Notes under the pieces: model-generated
Databases searched by the model: none
Told to the model about the DNA's origin: nothing
Seen by the model: the letters and a program-made list of their open reading frames with translations, nothing else
Shown: in pieces, positions 7,501 through 13,732 of the stretch
Layout of the letters: the number at the start of each line of letters is the position of its first letter
Position numbering within the stretch: the first letter of the stretch is position 1
DNA from: an uncultured Alphaproteobacteria bacterium
GTDB lineage: Bacteria > Pseudomonadota > Alphaproteobacteria > RF32 > CAG-239
Direction of reading: 5' to 3'
Length of the DNA stretch: 18,511 bases
NCBI GenBank assembly: GCA_900551585.1
Contig: URWU01000007.1
Coordinates: forward strand, 1 to 18,511
Translations under genes and position numbers: made by a program

Positions 7501-9081
7501 GACAACAGCTGGAGCGGCAGCAAATACGGCCTTAAAGGCGGCGTTTTGAATGCGATAATCAATCTTAATACGGCTGCCGATTCATTTGAATCAATGTTTA
7601 ATATGCTCAATGCCGATATTGAATGGACGATTGCAGATACGTCTTTTATCGGTTGGAATTTGCAGAATATTTATAAAGATTTGCTGGCGCGCGAGACTTC
7701 GGACGGCCTGACGATGTTTGTGAAGAACAACCTGCAGAACGGTGAAGAAAAGCTGCAGTCTGTTCAGGGCAAGCTGCAGATTGCCAACGGCGAATATGCG
7801 CTGGGAAATGCGACAATAAGCAGCGACAGCTTTGATATCAGCGTTAATGACAAGGGCTCTCTTACCAACTGGGAAACAAATGCGCAGTTTGCCGTCAAAT
7901 ACAAAAAGCCAGAATATCTGCCCGGTTTCGGGTTCGGTTTCAGCGGTTCGCTGATGTCTCCGGCTTTGGAAGTCAATACTGAAGACTTGGCTATTATGTA
8001 TAATAACCGTCAGGCGGAACTTGAGGCGCAGAATGAGGCTGCCCGCCAGGCAGAGCGCGACCGGCTGACCAAAGAGCTGAATGACCGCCTGCTTGTGATT
8101 AAAGCTGCCGAAAGCGAGATTCAAAATGTTATCCGTCCGGATTTGGCCAGCAAAACCGAAAGAGCAAAAGATCCGCAGGTGCTTGATGCTTATAAAGCGC
8201 TGGACGGCCGAATCAAATCTCTGGAAGCTTCTTTGGCCGAGCTGCAGCTGATGGGCAAGACGCCGACTGTTGATGAAGTACTGCTGCAAACGATTGCCGA
8301 GCGCAATGTTATTAATAAAGAAGAGTTACAGGATATTAAAAAAGCAATAGATGAGAATAATATCAAAAATCTGCGCTATGTAATTAATGACGGTTTTACC
8401 CAGATTACCGAACAGAATAATCAGGCTAAGAAGCTGGCCGGAGAATATCGCAGCGCTTATGCCGATTTAGGCAAACGCCTGTCGGCCGTGATTACCGCTT
8501 ATGAGCTGCGGAGCGATCCGAATATCAAACGCCTCAAAGAAAGACTGGACGGCAATATTCTGGCGCTTGATAATATTGCCAACAGCGTGCAGGCCGATTA
8601 TGTCAGAATGCAAAGCAGCCGGGATATGATTGAACTGGAGAAATATGCCAATGAGCTCAATGTCCAGCTGCTTGATGTCATGAATTATGTTCCGTCGATT
8701 ACTCAAGCCAAGCAGGAACTCTTGAATTATGCCGATGAGCGAATCAAGGTTGAGGAAGAGGCTTATAAAAAGAAAAAAGAAGAAGAGGAAATCAAGCGCA
8801 AGCTGGAGGAAAACACCGGCAGCATTTCCGTTAAGGGAACAGGCGTCAGCAAAACAGTCGTCCGCGATTTGCAAGAAATTGAAAAATCGGAAGAAGCTCT
8901 TGACCAAAAAGATGTTAAGGTTTTGAATTTCAGCGATGAAAAAGTGCCTGTCGTCAATAAGGTGACCCCAGCAGGTTCCAAAGTTGTCAAACCGGTTTCA
9001 CAAAAGGAAGACGACGGTTTGCTGGTTGTCAAGCCGCAGGGTAAAATTTCCAAGGCAACGGGTGTGATTATAAAGAAATAG
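4558..9081 (+). CDS. AsmA-family protein with cytoplasmic extension and C-terminal coiled coil
   Basis: This is a very large inner-membrane anchored envelope protein of 1507 residues. Residues 1-95 form a charged, probably disordered cytoplasmic region ending in a Pro/Met/Arg-rich stretch. Residues about 96-118 are one hydrophobic helix (KILVITFLLIIFGAAGF). The AsmA hallmark follows at about 135-164 (TGKRIVFDGPVSLTVFPSANL). Several hundred residues of short alternating beta-like segments fill the periplasmic part, with a typical AsmA C-terminal block near residues 970-1150. From about 1153 to 1425 the sequence becomes Glu/Lys/Gln/Ala-rich coiled coil, then a Lys/Val-rich low-complexity tail. 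AsmA relatives (TamB, YhdP, YdbH) are thought to move phospholipid or assist outer-membrane assembly, and that role is inferred here. The GTG start is supported by AGGAG 8 nt upstream. There is no clear terminator before the next gene. Large size and a C-terminal coiled coil are unusual compared with E. coli AsmA (about 617 aa). Confidence 0.88.
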   Translation: MKQFWLGMTSKIAEMRDNVKNKLHKDKAEVPETGENTEIFDGAESAGEVQAGTDFVAGESKKESKFKRPYRRPAEEEAESEPQMPKMPRQPMSLTKILVITFLLIIFGAAGFGYYYISNIDWNEHKDKIAEQFSDITGKRIVFDGPVSLTVFPSANLRAEDIKIYNPGEDLDEPLAKIKSLTASLNLSSLINGDFDVKMMTLEEPDIRLEVQEDGKLNWESTLTEEQRSNLETMQVTLDSVMIEKAKLNLIDVNRDINLHLDNLNAEVIAQSIFGPYRIEGTYLKDNNPEGFAFSIGKLSSGFATTVNLVVNQPTTETFVRFDGSVLPQNSAVNGNLIFESKKLMNFINSNFKDFKLVKEYDYPLAVALEVKSNKTKIELTNFVMKYGTTAGAGNLLIPLPDETTAAAAEGEEAKVPHSKAELAFNFTELDFDPVAKLVTDTLNKYNKGTANYHPDFKFDLLTDIKAVKTRYRNQTLKEFKFSGDLIDNKITIRDLSAVLPGDAAASVKGDIYSDLGYLTFNLATNFKTDEFLQLTKWLNIDLKANQDTVLRRVSATANIAGNFNKISINPFDLSIDKSTIKGEAGIINDEKFNLYLNASSDMINFDNYIKPLPKEVGEKDYAGRMAYRFSQLGFLNDVYAELRLKLDLGIYESIPFENVSLNGSLQKGELQINDLTIGSVANADINLKGKIRGFGDKPAFENLKYDVATKDFSSFLNKLDLKAPDINLKKLKDFSSKGIATGSLERMAMKTVSKLDNISINYGGQLSKQNGEFVANGELEVRSPDFVKMLNDFNFKYEPKAFALGLFNLKGKLVGKPDYFALNPVDFNIGSNTFKGSLSYDGIMEIPSIAADLEINKFELDKFFYNVALINDKGTASFRQTTPGKADFIAKPSFDPAKLNYAFYNSFNFDGKFKINRLNYHDTFFDFADFSLVSKETLAKLNHFKADYHGGKINADLEMGLMPDRPFLKGKIELNQYKITDNSWSGSKYGLKGGVLNAIINLNTAADSFESMFNMLNADIEWTIADTSFIGWNLQNIYKDLLARETSDGLTMFVKNNLQNGEEKLQSVQGKLQIANGEYALGNATISSDSFDISVNDKGSLTNWETNAQFAVKYKKPEYLPGFGFGFSGSLMSPALEVNTEDLAIMYNNRQAELEAQNEAARQAERDRLTKELNDRLLVIKAAESEIQNVIRPDLASKTERAKDPQVLDAYKALDGRIKSLEASLAELQLMGKTPTVDEVLLQTIAERNVINKEELQDIKKAIDENNIKNLRYVINDGFTQITEQNNQAKKLAGEYRSAYADLGKRLSAVITAYELRSDPNIKRLKERLDGNILALDNIANSVQADYVRMQSSRDMIELEKYANELNVQLLDVMNYVPSITQAKQELLNYADERIKVEEEAYKKKKEEEEIKRKLEENTGSISVKGTGVSKTVVRDLQEIEKSEEALDQKDVKVLNFSDEKVPVVNKVTPAGSKVVKPVSQKEDDGLLVVKPQGKISKATGVIIKK

Positions 9082-9084
9082 GGC

Positions 9085-9112
9085 TTGTTTAAATTTTTTT
9101 TTATGTTATATT
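9085..9112 (+). promoter_or_regulatory. Candidate extended -10 promoter for the GalU-like gene
   Basis: TTGTTT (9085-9090), a 16-nt AT-rich spacer and TATATT (9107-9112) preceded by TG one base upstream (9104-9105) resemble a sigma-70 extended -10 promoter. It sits in the 67-nt gap after the AsmA stop. Since no terminator separates the two genes, read-through from upstream is also possible. Confidence 0.4.
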
Positions 9113-9148
9113 CATGGCATAACTTTTGTAATTATTTTGGAGTATACC

Positions 9149-10039
9149 ATGAATAGAAAACCCGAAGTTTGTATTTTACCCGTTGCCGGCCTGTCTACAC
9201 GCAATCTGCCGGCTACCAAAGTTCTTCATAAAGGATTTTTAACCCTCCACAACAAACCTATTATCCAATACGCCGTTAATGCCTGCGCAGAAATCGGAAT
9301 CAAGGAAATCGTCTTTATCTACAGCGACCAATCCTGCAAACATCTTTTTGAAAAATATTATGCTCCTTATCCCTGGTTGGAAAATCACCTCAAGGAAAAG
9401 AATAAATTTGATATGCTGAAAGCTGTCAAGGAAATCATTCCCGAAGGCATGAAGTTTTCTTTTGCCGAGCAAAAAGAGCCTTTGGGCAACGGTCATGCCG
9501 TGCTGATGGCCAAAGAAATTGTCGGCGACCGCGATTTTGTCGTTATGTGGCCGGATGATGTTTATATCAATATTCACGGTCAGGGAATCCTCAAACAGCT
9601 GCTTGATGTTTATGAAAAAGAAGGCGGCATGGTTGAGAATATTATGGAATTTCCGCGCGAGCAGATGGTTCGTTACGGTGCCTTAATCGGTGCTGTCCGC
9701 GACGGTCGTATTGTTCATGCCAAAGGTAAAATCGAAAAACCGGCTCTGGAAGATGTTCCGTCGAACTATGCCAGCATGGGTCCGTACATTTTGCCGAATG
9801 AAATTATGGATATTCTGCCGGAAGTCCGCAAGGGCAACAACGGCGAAATCAATCTGGCTGATGCCATGGGACTGGCAGCCGAACGCGGCATGAAACTCAC
9901 CGGTGTTCTTTGTGACACCATGCGTCTTGACTGCGGCACCAATAAGGATCTTGAAAAGTCAAATCTTAAGCTGACCCTGATGGAAGATCCGGAGATGAGG
10001 GCTTATTGTCAGGAACTTTTGAACACAATGTTAGTTTAG
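9149..10039 (+). CDS. galU: GalU-like sugar-phosphate nucleotidyltransferase (UTP-glucose-1-phosphate uridylyltransferase family)
   Basis: Members of this family join UTP and glucose-1-phosphate to make UDP-glucose for envelope glycans. The protein has 296 residues from the ATG at 9149, which has GGAG (9139-9142) 6 nt upstream. A TTG at 9137 would overlap that ribosome site and is unlikely. GalU-like blocks are present in order: LPVAGLSTRNLPATK at residues 10-24, NKPIIQYAVN at 35-44, EPLGNGHAV for GxGHA, WPDDVY with the metal-binding Asp, a lysine in KIEKP, GEINLADA and LDCGTNKDL. Two normally strong motifs deviate: GLGTR is GLSTR, and the PKEMLP block reads HKGFLT (27-32). The family assignment is firm, but it may be a diverged paralogue with another substrate. 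It lies between envelope genes and ends at a strong terminator. Confidence 0.8.
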   Translation: MNRKPEVCILPVAGLSTRNLPATKVLHKGFLTLHNKPIIQYAVNACAEIGIKEIVFIYSDQSCKHLFEKYYAPYPWLENHLKEKNKFDMLKAVKEIIPEGMKFSFAEQKEPLGNGHAVLMAKEIVGDRDFVVMWPDDVYINIHGQGILKQLLDVYEKEGGMVENIMEFPREQMVRYGALIGAVRDGRIVHAKGKIEKPALEDVPSNYASMGPYILPNEIMDILPEVRKGNNGEINLADAMGLAAERGMKLTGVLCDTMRLDCGTNKDLEKSNLKLTLMEDPEMRAYCQELLNTMLV

Positions 10040-10107
10040 AAAATTACTGAATGGGTTTTAACTCATTGTTCTTAGCGTGAGTTTAGAATTCAAGAATAAA
10101 CTATCAG

Positions 10108-10142
10108 AAAAAAACACGTTTTGTTTAAAGCGTGTTTTTTTT
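10108..10142 (+). terminator. Intrinsic terminator after the GalU-like gene
   Basis: A run of A then CACGTTTT (10108-10122) pairs with AAAGCGTG and a T run (10127-10141) around a 4-nt GTTT loop, with one G-U pair. The run of eight T at 10135-10142 forms the tail. The stem lies about 70 nt after the stop codon at 10037-10039. Confidence 0.85.
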
Positions 10143-10182
10143 ATTGTCATTGCGAGCTGACAGGTTGTCAAGCTATGCGCTG

Positions 10183-10201
10183 CCGGCCGAGCCGGTTTTT
10201 T
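10183..10201 (+). terminator. Possible second short terminator hairpin upstream of lolC
   Basis: A short GC-only stem CCGGC (10183-10187) and GCCGG (10191-10195) with a CGA loop is followed directly by six T. It would act as a backup to the terminator at 10108-10142. The stem is only 5 bp, so the call is tentative. Confidence 0.35.
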
Positions 10202-10222
10202 ATGCACATTTGCAGATGGTTG

Positions 10223-10251
10223 TTGCATAATCGGCAGAATTTCCTTATAAC
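10223..10251 (+). promoter_or_regulatory. Candidate sigma-70 promoter for lolC-lolD
   Basis: TTGCAT (10223-10228) and TATAAC (10246-10251) are spaced by 17 nt. This is the best match in the gap behind the galU terminator and 30 nt before the lolC start. The -35 overlaps the right arm of an inverted repeat TATGCA (10201-10206)/TGCATA (10224-10229), which could be an operator or chance. Confidence 0.5.
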
Positions 10252-10280
10252 TTAAGGTAAATTCGAGGAGAAGTTTATTT

Positions 10281-11528
10281 ATGATTTTTGCAAAATTTGA
10301 ACGTCTGGTGGCGCGCCGTTATCTCAAAGCCAAACGCCGCGAGGGTTTTATCTCGGTGATTACCGGCTTTGCCTTTACAGGAATTGCTTTGGGTGTGGCG
10401 ACGCTGATTATCGTGATGTCGGTGATGAACGGTTTCCGTCAGGAACTTTTATCGCGTATTCTGGGTATCAACGGCCATATCGGCATTATGTCGCCTTCCG
10501 GTTTTCCTTTTAATAATTATCCGCAGGCGGTTAAAGATATTTCCGAATTTGACCATGTAAAAGTTGTTATTCCCATGGTTGAAAACCAGTTGCTGGTCTC
10601 TGCCGGCAAAGCGGCGGAAGGGGCTATGGTCAGAGGAATCGCCAAAGATGATTTGCTCAAAAAAGATGTTTTGCGCAATGCCGTTGCCGGAATTGATATG
10701 AGCGACTTTCGCGGTGATAATGTGATTGTCGGTTATCGTCTTGCCCAGAAAATGGGCGTTATTCCCGGTGATGAAATGACGTTGATTTCTCCTAACGGCA
10801 AAGTAACGGCTTTCGGTACGGTCCCGAGAATGAAGTCTTATCGGGTTATCGGCACTTTTAATGTCGGCATGTTTGAATATGACTCGAACTTTATCCTGAT
10901 GCCGCTGGCTTCGGCACAAAAATATTTCGGCATGAAGGACGGGGTATCGCATATTGACGTGACGCTGACAGATGCCAAATGGCTGAATCCGGTTCGTAAG
11001 GCGATTGAAGCCAGTATCGGTGGTGCCGGTTATGTTTATGACTGGCAGCAGTCGAATTCGGCGTTCTTTAATGCCATTGCCGTTGAGCGCAATGTGATGT
11101 TTTTGATTTTGACGATGATTATTCTGGTTGCGGCCTTCAATATTATTACCGGCCTGATTATGCTGGTCAAAGATAAGGGCCGCGATATTGCCGTACTCAG
11201 AACCATGGGTGCCAGCAAGGGAATGATTATGCGTATTTTCTTCCTCGACGGCGCGTTTATCGGCGTGGTCGGAACGGCGTTGGGTTTAGGTTTGGGACTG
11301 TTGTTCTGCCATAATATTGAAAATATCCGCCAGTTTTTGCAAACTCTGACCGGCCGTGATTTATTCTCGGCAGAAATTTATTTCCTCTCGCAGTTGCCGG
11401 CCAAAGTTGATTATCTGGAAGTTGCCGTTGTCGTCGGGATTTCTTTATTGTTGTCTTTCCTGGCAACGATTTATCCGGCTTATCGTGCCGCAAAATTTGA
11501 TCCGGTGGAGGCGCTGCGCTATGAATAA
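10281..11528 (+). CDS. lolC: Lipoprotein-releasing ABC transporter permease (LolC/LolE family)
   Basis: The 415-residue inner-membrane permease of the Lol system extracts mature lipoproteins from the inner membrane and hands them to periplasmic LolA. It has the MacB/FtsX-like layout: an N-terminal helix at about 24-50 (VITGFAFTGIALGVATLIIVMSV), a large periplasmic domain at roughly 51-270, then three helices near 273-297, 320-346 and 378-402. The terminal SFLATIYPAYRAAKFDPVEALRYE signature of the family follows. The PMVENQLLVSAGK segment near residues 97-109 falls where the LolA-binding hook region is expected. The ATG at 10281 has GAGGAG (10265-10270) 10 nt upstream. It overlaps lolD by 8 nt. 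Only one permease gene is adjacent, so the transporter may be a LolF-like homodimer with LolD. That stoichiometry is inference. Confidence 0.93.
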   Translation: MIFAKFERLVARRYLKAKRREGFISVITGFAFTGIALGVATLIIVMSVMNGFRQELLSRILGINGHIGIMSPSGFPFNNYPQAVKDISEFDHVKVVIPMVENQLLVSAGKAAEGAMVRGIAKDDLLKKDVLRNAVAGIDMSDFRGDNVIVGYRLAQKMGVIPGDEMTLISPNGKVTAFGTVPRMKSYRVIGTFNVGMFEYDSNFILMPLASAQKYFGMKDGVSHIDVTLTDAKWLNPVRKAIEASIGGAGYVYDWQQSNSAFFNAIAVERNVMFLILTMIILVAAFNIITGLIMLVKDKGRDIAVLRTMGASKGMIMRIFFLDGAFIGVVGTALGLGLGLLFCHNIENIRQFLQTLTGRDLFSAEIYFLSQLPAKVDYLEVAVVVGISLLLSFLATIYPAYRAAKFDPVEALRYE

Positions 11529-12243
11529 TAACAGACCGACTTTAGAACTCAAAAAAGTTGTTAAAAGCTTTAAGCAGGGCAGCCAGACTTTGGATGTTTT
11601 GCGCGGCGTAGATTTGGATATTATGCCGGGAGAAATTGTTGCGTTAATCGGGCCTTCCGGTTCCGGTAAATCGACAATGCTGCAGATTGCCGGACTGCTG
11701 GATAAACCGAGCGGCGGTGATATTTATCTTGACGGCCAGAATTGCAGCAAACTCGGTGATGCGATGCGGACATCGCTGCGGCGCGATTATCTCGGCTTTG
11801 TTTACCAGTATCATAATCTGCTGGCTGATTTCGACGCAACTGAAAATGTGATGCTGCCGCAACTGATTGGCGGAACGTCAATGAAAGAAGCCAAAGAAAA
11901 ATCGCAATGGCTGTTAAGCCGTCTGGGTTTGGAAAAACGTTTGAAACATCGTCCGGCGGAATTATCCGGCGGTGAACAGCAGCGTGTGGCTATTGCGCGT
12001 GCTTTGGCAAATGCGCCCAAACTGCTGCTGGCTGACGAACCGACCGGTAATCTTGATCCGAAGACTGCCGAAGTAGTTTTTGCCGAGCTGTTGTCTATTG
12101 TCAAAGAAACGCATTTGTCGGCTTTGATTGCCACTCATAATTTTGAGCTGGCAGACAAGATGGACAGGCGCGTACGTCTGGATGAAGGTAAGCTGATAGA
12201 TTTGCGGGCGGCTGCCTTTGTCAGCGAGAGCAATTTTTATTAA
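11521..12243 (+). CDS. lolD: Lipoprotein-releasing system ATP-binding protein
   Basis: LolD is the ATPase that drives lipoprotein release by the LolC/E-type permease encoded just upstream. The 240-residue protein carries every ABC element: Walker A GPSGSGKST at 44-52, Q-loop glutamine Q96 in FVYQYHNL, signature LSGGEQQR at 148-155, Walker B LLLADEP at 168-174 and the switch histidine H206. VYQYHNLLADFDATENVMLP is the usual LolD/MacB-type helical segment. The frame stays open upstream of 11521, but the ATG there gives the normal family length and has GGAGG (11507-11511) 9 nt upstream. It overlaps the last 8 nt of lolC in another frame, which points to translational coupling. Transcription ends at the hairpin at 12250-12285. 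Confidence 0.96.
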   Translation: MNNNRPTLELKKVVKSFKQGSQTLDVLRGVDLDIMPGEIVALIGPSGSGKSTMLQIAGLLDKPSGGDIYLDGQNCSKLGDAMRTSLRRDYLGFVYQYHNLLADFDATENVMLPQLIGGTSMKEAKEKSQWLLSRLGLEKRLKHRPAELSGGEQQRVAIARALANAPKLLLADEPTGNLDPKTAEVVFAELLSIVKETHLSALIATHNFELADKMDRRVRLDEGKLIDLRAAAFVSESNFY

Positions 12244-12249
12244 ATAAAG

Positions 12250-12285
12250 AAAGCCCCGACAACTATGATAGTTTTCGGGGCTTTT
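12250..12285. terminator. Bidirectional terminator between lolD and the orphan membrane-protein gene
   Basis: AAAGCCCCGA (12250-12259) pairs with TCGGGGCTTT (12275-12284), and an inner AACT/AGTT stem extends the hairpin. A T run closes the + side and T-rich sequence follows on the - side. It begins 6 nt after the lolD stop and lies 27 nt beyond the end of the converging gene, so it probably serves both. Confidence 0.88.
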
Positions 12286-12310
12286 GCAAAAAATTTATAG
12301 GGGAAACGTG

Positions 12311-12727
12311 TTAAACGTAACTTTTACCTAATATTTTTTGCCACTTTCTTTTCTTTATCTCGCATTTACAAAGACTAATTTTTTCTTTCAGTCTTTCGTA
12401 TTCCTTAAAATGAGAATAAGGAGATGAAAGTTGAAGAATGGTATTGTCTTTCTTGTCTTTCATTTCTTTGAGCATTATTCGCAAATCATTGAGATTTGCT
12501 TGCTCAAAGTTCTTTTTTTCGCTGTCATTCACATATATCGTTTCTATACGAACCGGTATACTGTGAATGAAAAAAAGGATTGTTGCGATAATCGCTAGAA
12601 ACAATAATATTTCGCGGGGAAGTCCTGCTAAAATTGTTATTATTTCTATTGCGGCAAAAGTTAACATATACAAACCGCCTGCAATTACAGCGATTAATGA
12701 AAAAAAGTTTTTTAAATTAGTTTTCAT
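12311..12727 (-). CDS. Hypothetical small membrane protein, two helices plus charged tail
   Basis: The 138-residue product is not a family I recognise. Residues about 9-35 (FSLIAVIAGGLYMLTFAAIE) and 38-58 (EILLFLAIIATILFFIHSI) are hydrophobic helices separated by a very short turn (GLPRE), a hairpin with both ends on the same side. The rest is hydrophilic, Lys/Glu-rich and probably coiled coil (MLKEMKDKKDN, YERLKEKISLCKCEIKKRK), so a cytoplasmic tail is likely. The ATG at 12727 has no clear Shine-Dalgarno sequence. The gene and its upstream flank are visibly AT-richer than all neighbours and codon choice favours A/T-ending codons, so recent acquisition or weak constraint is possible. It stands alone between lolD and rpmI, converging on the shared terminator. 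I think it is real because it is long, has a coherent two-helix design and ends next to a terminator, but confidence is moderate. Confidence 0.6.
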   Translation of the reverse strand: MKTNLKNFFSLIAVIAGGLYMLTFAAIEIITILAGLPREILLFLAIIATILFFIHSIPVRIETIYVNDSEKKNFEQANLNDLRIMLKEMKDKKDNTILQLSSPYSHFKEYERLKEKISLCKCEIKKRKWQKILGKSYV

Positions 12728-13063
12728 GATGTTATTTTTTTAAGTTAATATTCGAAAAGAAAAGTCTTACTTATTTACATTCAATCAAAAATTAACCAAT
12801 AACAATAAAGTTATGAAAACGGTTGGATAATTGACATATATATAGAATAAAATAAGACTTTGCTGGCTTTTATAGTATCATATTTTTGTTATCCATACAA
12901 TAGACAAAACTGTGACTCTTTTGTTACGAAAATGCGGAAAAAGTGCTTGCAATATAAGATTTTAGAGTGTATAAACTCGTTGTTACAGAGTCTTGCGGGC
13001 GAAAAGGCATGCCTGCAGATTCATTAAAAATCCAATATTTAATTTGATTTGAAAGGGATTAAA
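12728..13063. promoter_or_regulatory. AT-rich intergenic region holding the rpmI-rplT-pheST promoter and leader
   Basis: This gap of about 335 nt has no credible gene. The best + promoter is TTGCAA (12947-12952), a 17-nt spacer and TATAAA (12970-12975), predicting a leader of about 80 nt. A hairpin follows: TGCGGGC (12994-13000) with GCCTGCA (13011-13017), one G-U pair, loop of 10 nt. L20 represses its own operon through a leader structure in several bacteria, so this hairpin is a candidate for such control, by inference only. A consensus TTGACA at 12831-12836 has no matching -10. The rest is AT-rich and probably contains the promoter of the diverging membrane-protein gene. Confidence 0.55.
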
Positions 13064-13261
13064 ATGCCAAAAATGAAAAATAAAAGTGCGGTAAAAAAAC
13101 GCTTTAGCGTTACCGGCACCGGCAAATTGAAAAGAAATTTTGCCAATAAGAGACACTTACTCTTCAATAAAGGTACCAAAATGAAAAGACAGGCTCGCGG
13201 AACCACTTTGGTTAACGAAGCTGATGTTAAAATTGTTAAACAATTTTTGCCGTATATGTAG
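13064..13261 (+). CDS. rpmI: 50S ribosomal protein L35
   Basis: L35 is a small basic protein of the large ribosomal subunit. From the ATG at 13064 it has 65 residues, the standard length, and starts MPKMKNKSAVKKRF. The family core TGTGKLKR and ANKRHLLFNKGTK is complete. An in-frame TTG at 13049 would add five residues but lies upstream of the AAAGGG site (13052-13057), which is 6 nt from the ATG and decides the start. The gene opens the rpmI-rplT-pheS-pheT cluster. infC, which precedes rpmI in many bacteria, is not here. The rpmI stop overlaps the ribosome site of rplT. Confidence 0.97.
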   Translation: MPKMKNKSAVKKRFSVTGTGKLKRNFANKRHLLFNKGTKMKRQARGTTLVNEADVKIVKQFLPYM

Positions 13262-13273
13262 GAGTAAAAGAAG

Positions 13274-13633
13274 ATGTCTCGTATTAAAAGAGGTGTAACT
13301 GCTCACGCTCGTCATAAGAAAATTTTTGCAATGGCTAAAGGTTACAGAGGCCGTTCTAAGAATGTTTTCAGAGTTGCAGTTGAAAAAGTTGAAAAAGCAT
13401 TACAATATGCATATCGTGACCGTCGCGCTAAAAAGAGAAGTTTCCGCGCTTTGTGGATTCAACGTATTAACGCTGCGACCCGTCTCAATGATATGACCTA
13501 TTCTCGATTTATTTGCGGGCTCAACAAAGCCGGCATCGAACTCGACCGAAAAGTGCTTGCTGATATTGCTTTGAAAGAGCCTGCGAATTTCGCCAAATTG
13601 GTTGAAACCGCAAAATCTGCATTAAGCAAATAA
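13274..13633 (+). CDS. rplT: 50S ribosomal protein L20
   Basis: L20 binds 23S rRNA early in 50S assembly and in several bacteria represses its own operon by binding the leader mRNA. The 119-residue protein is full length. The basic N-terminal extension (RIKRGVTAHARHKKIFAMAKG) and the conserved YAYRDRRAKKR and LWIQRINAA blocks are present. AGGAG at 13260-13264 overlaps the rpmI TAG stop and is 9 nt from the ATG, with a 12-nt intergenic gap, so the two genes are expressed together. A terminator-like hairpin follows before pheS. Confidence 0.98.
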   Translation: MSRIKRGVTAHARHKKIFAMAKGYRGRSKNVFRVAVEKVEKALQYAYRDRRAKKRSFRALWIQRINAATRLNDMTYSRFICGLNKAGIELDRKVLADIALKEPANFAKLVETAKSALSK

Positions 13634-13663
13634 TTTCCAGCAAAAAGCAGAAATACATTTATA

Positions 13664-13700
13664 CAAAAGAGTTAACTGGAGTTTTCGGTTGACTCTTTTG
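13664..13700 (+). terminator. Terminator-like hairpin between rplT and pheS
   Basis: A 13-bp stem (13664-13676 with 13688-13700, CAAAAGAGTTAAC against GTTGACTCTTTTG, one U-G pair) encloses an 11-nt loop. The CATTTT that follows is a weak T tract, and the CTTTTG arm supplies part of it. It lies 30 nt after the rplT stop and 32 nt before the pheS start, so it probably lowers or tunes read-through into pheST, or marks an mRNA processing site, rather than fully ending transcription. I see no Phe-rich leader peptide here. Confidence 0.6.
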
Positions 13701-13732
13701 CATTTTAAAATAACAAAAGAACAGGTGGAAAA

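Noticed and set aside
12831..12859. Perfect TTGACA at 12831-12836 as a second rpmI promoter
   Set aside because: No acceptable -10 lies 16-18 nt downstream; the TTGCAA/TATAAA pair at 12947-12975 is better placed.
13634..13732. Phe-rich leader peptide for pheST attenuation
   Set aside because: No ATG-started short frame with clustered Phe codons is present next to the hairpin.
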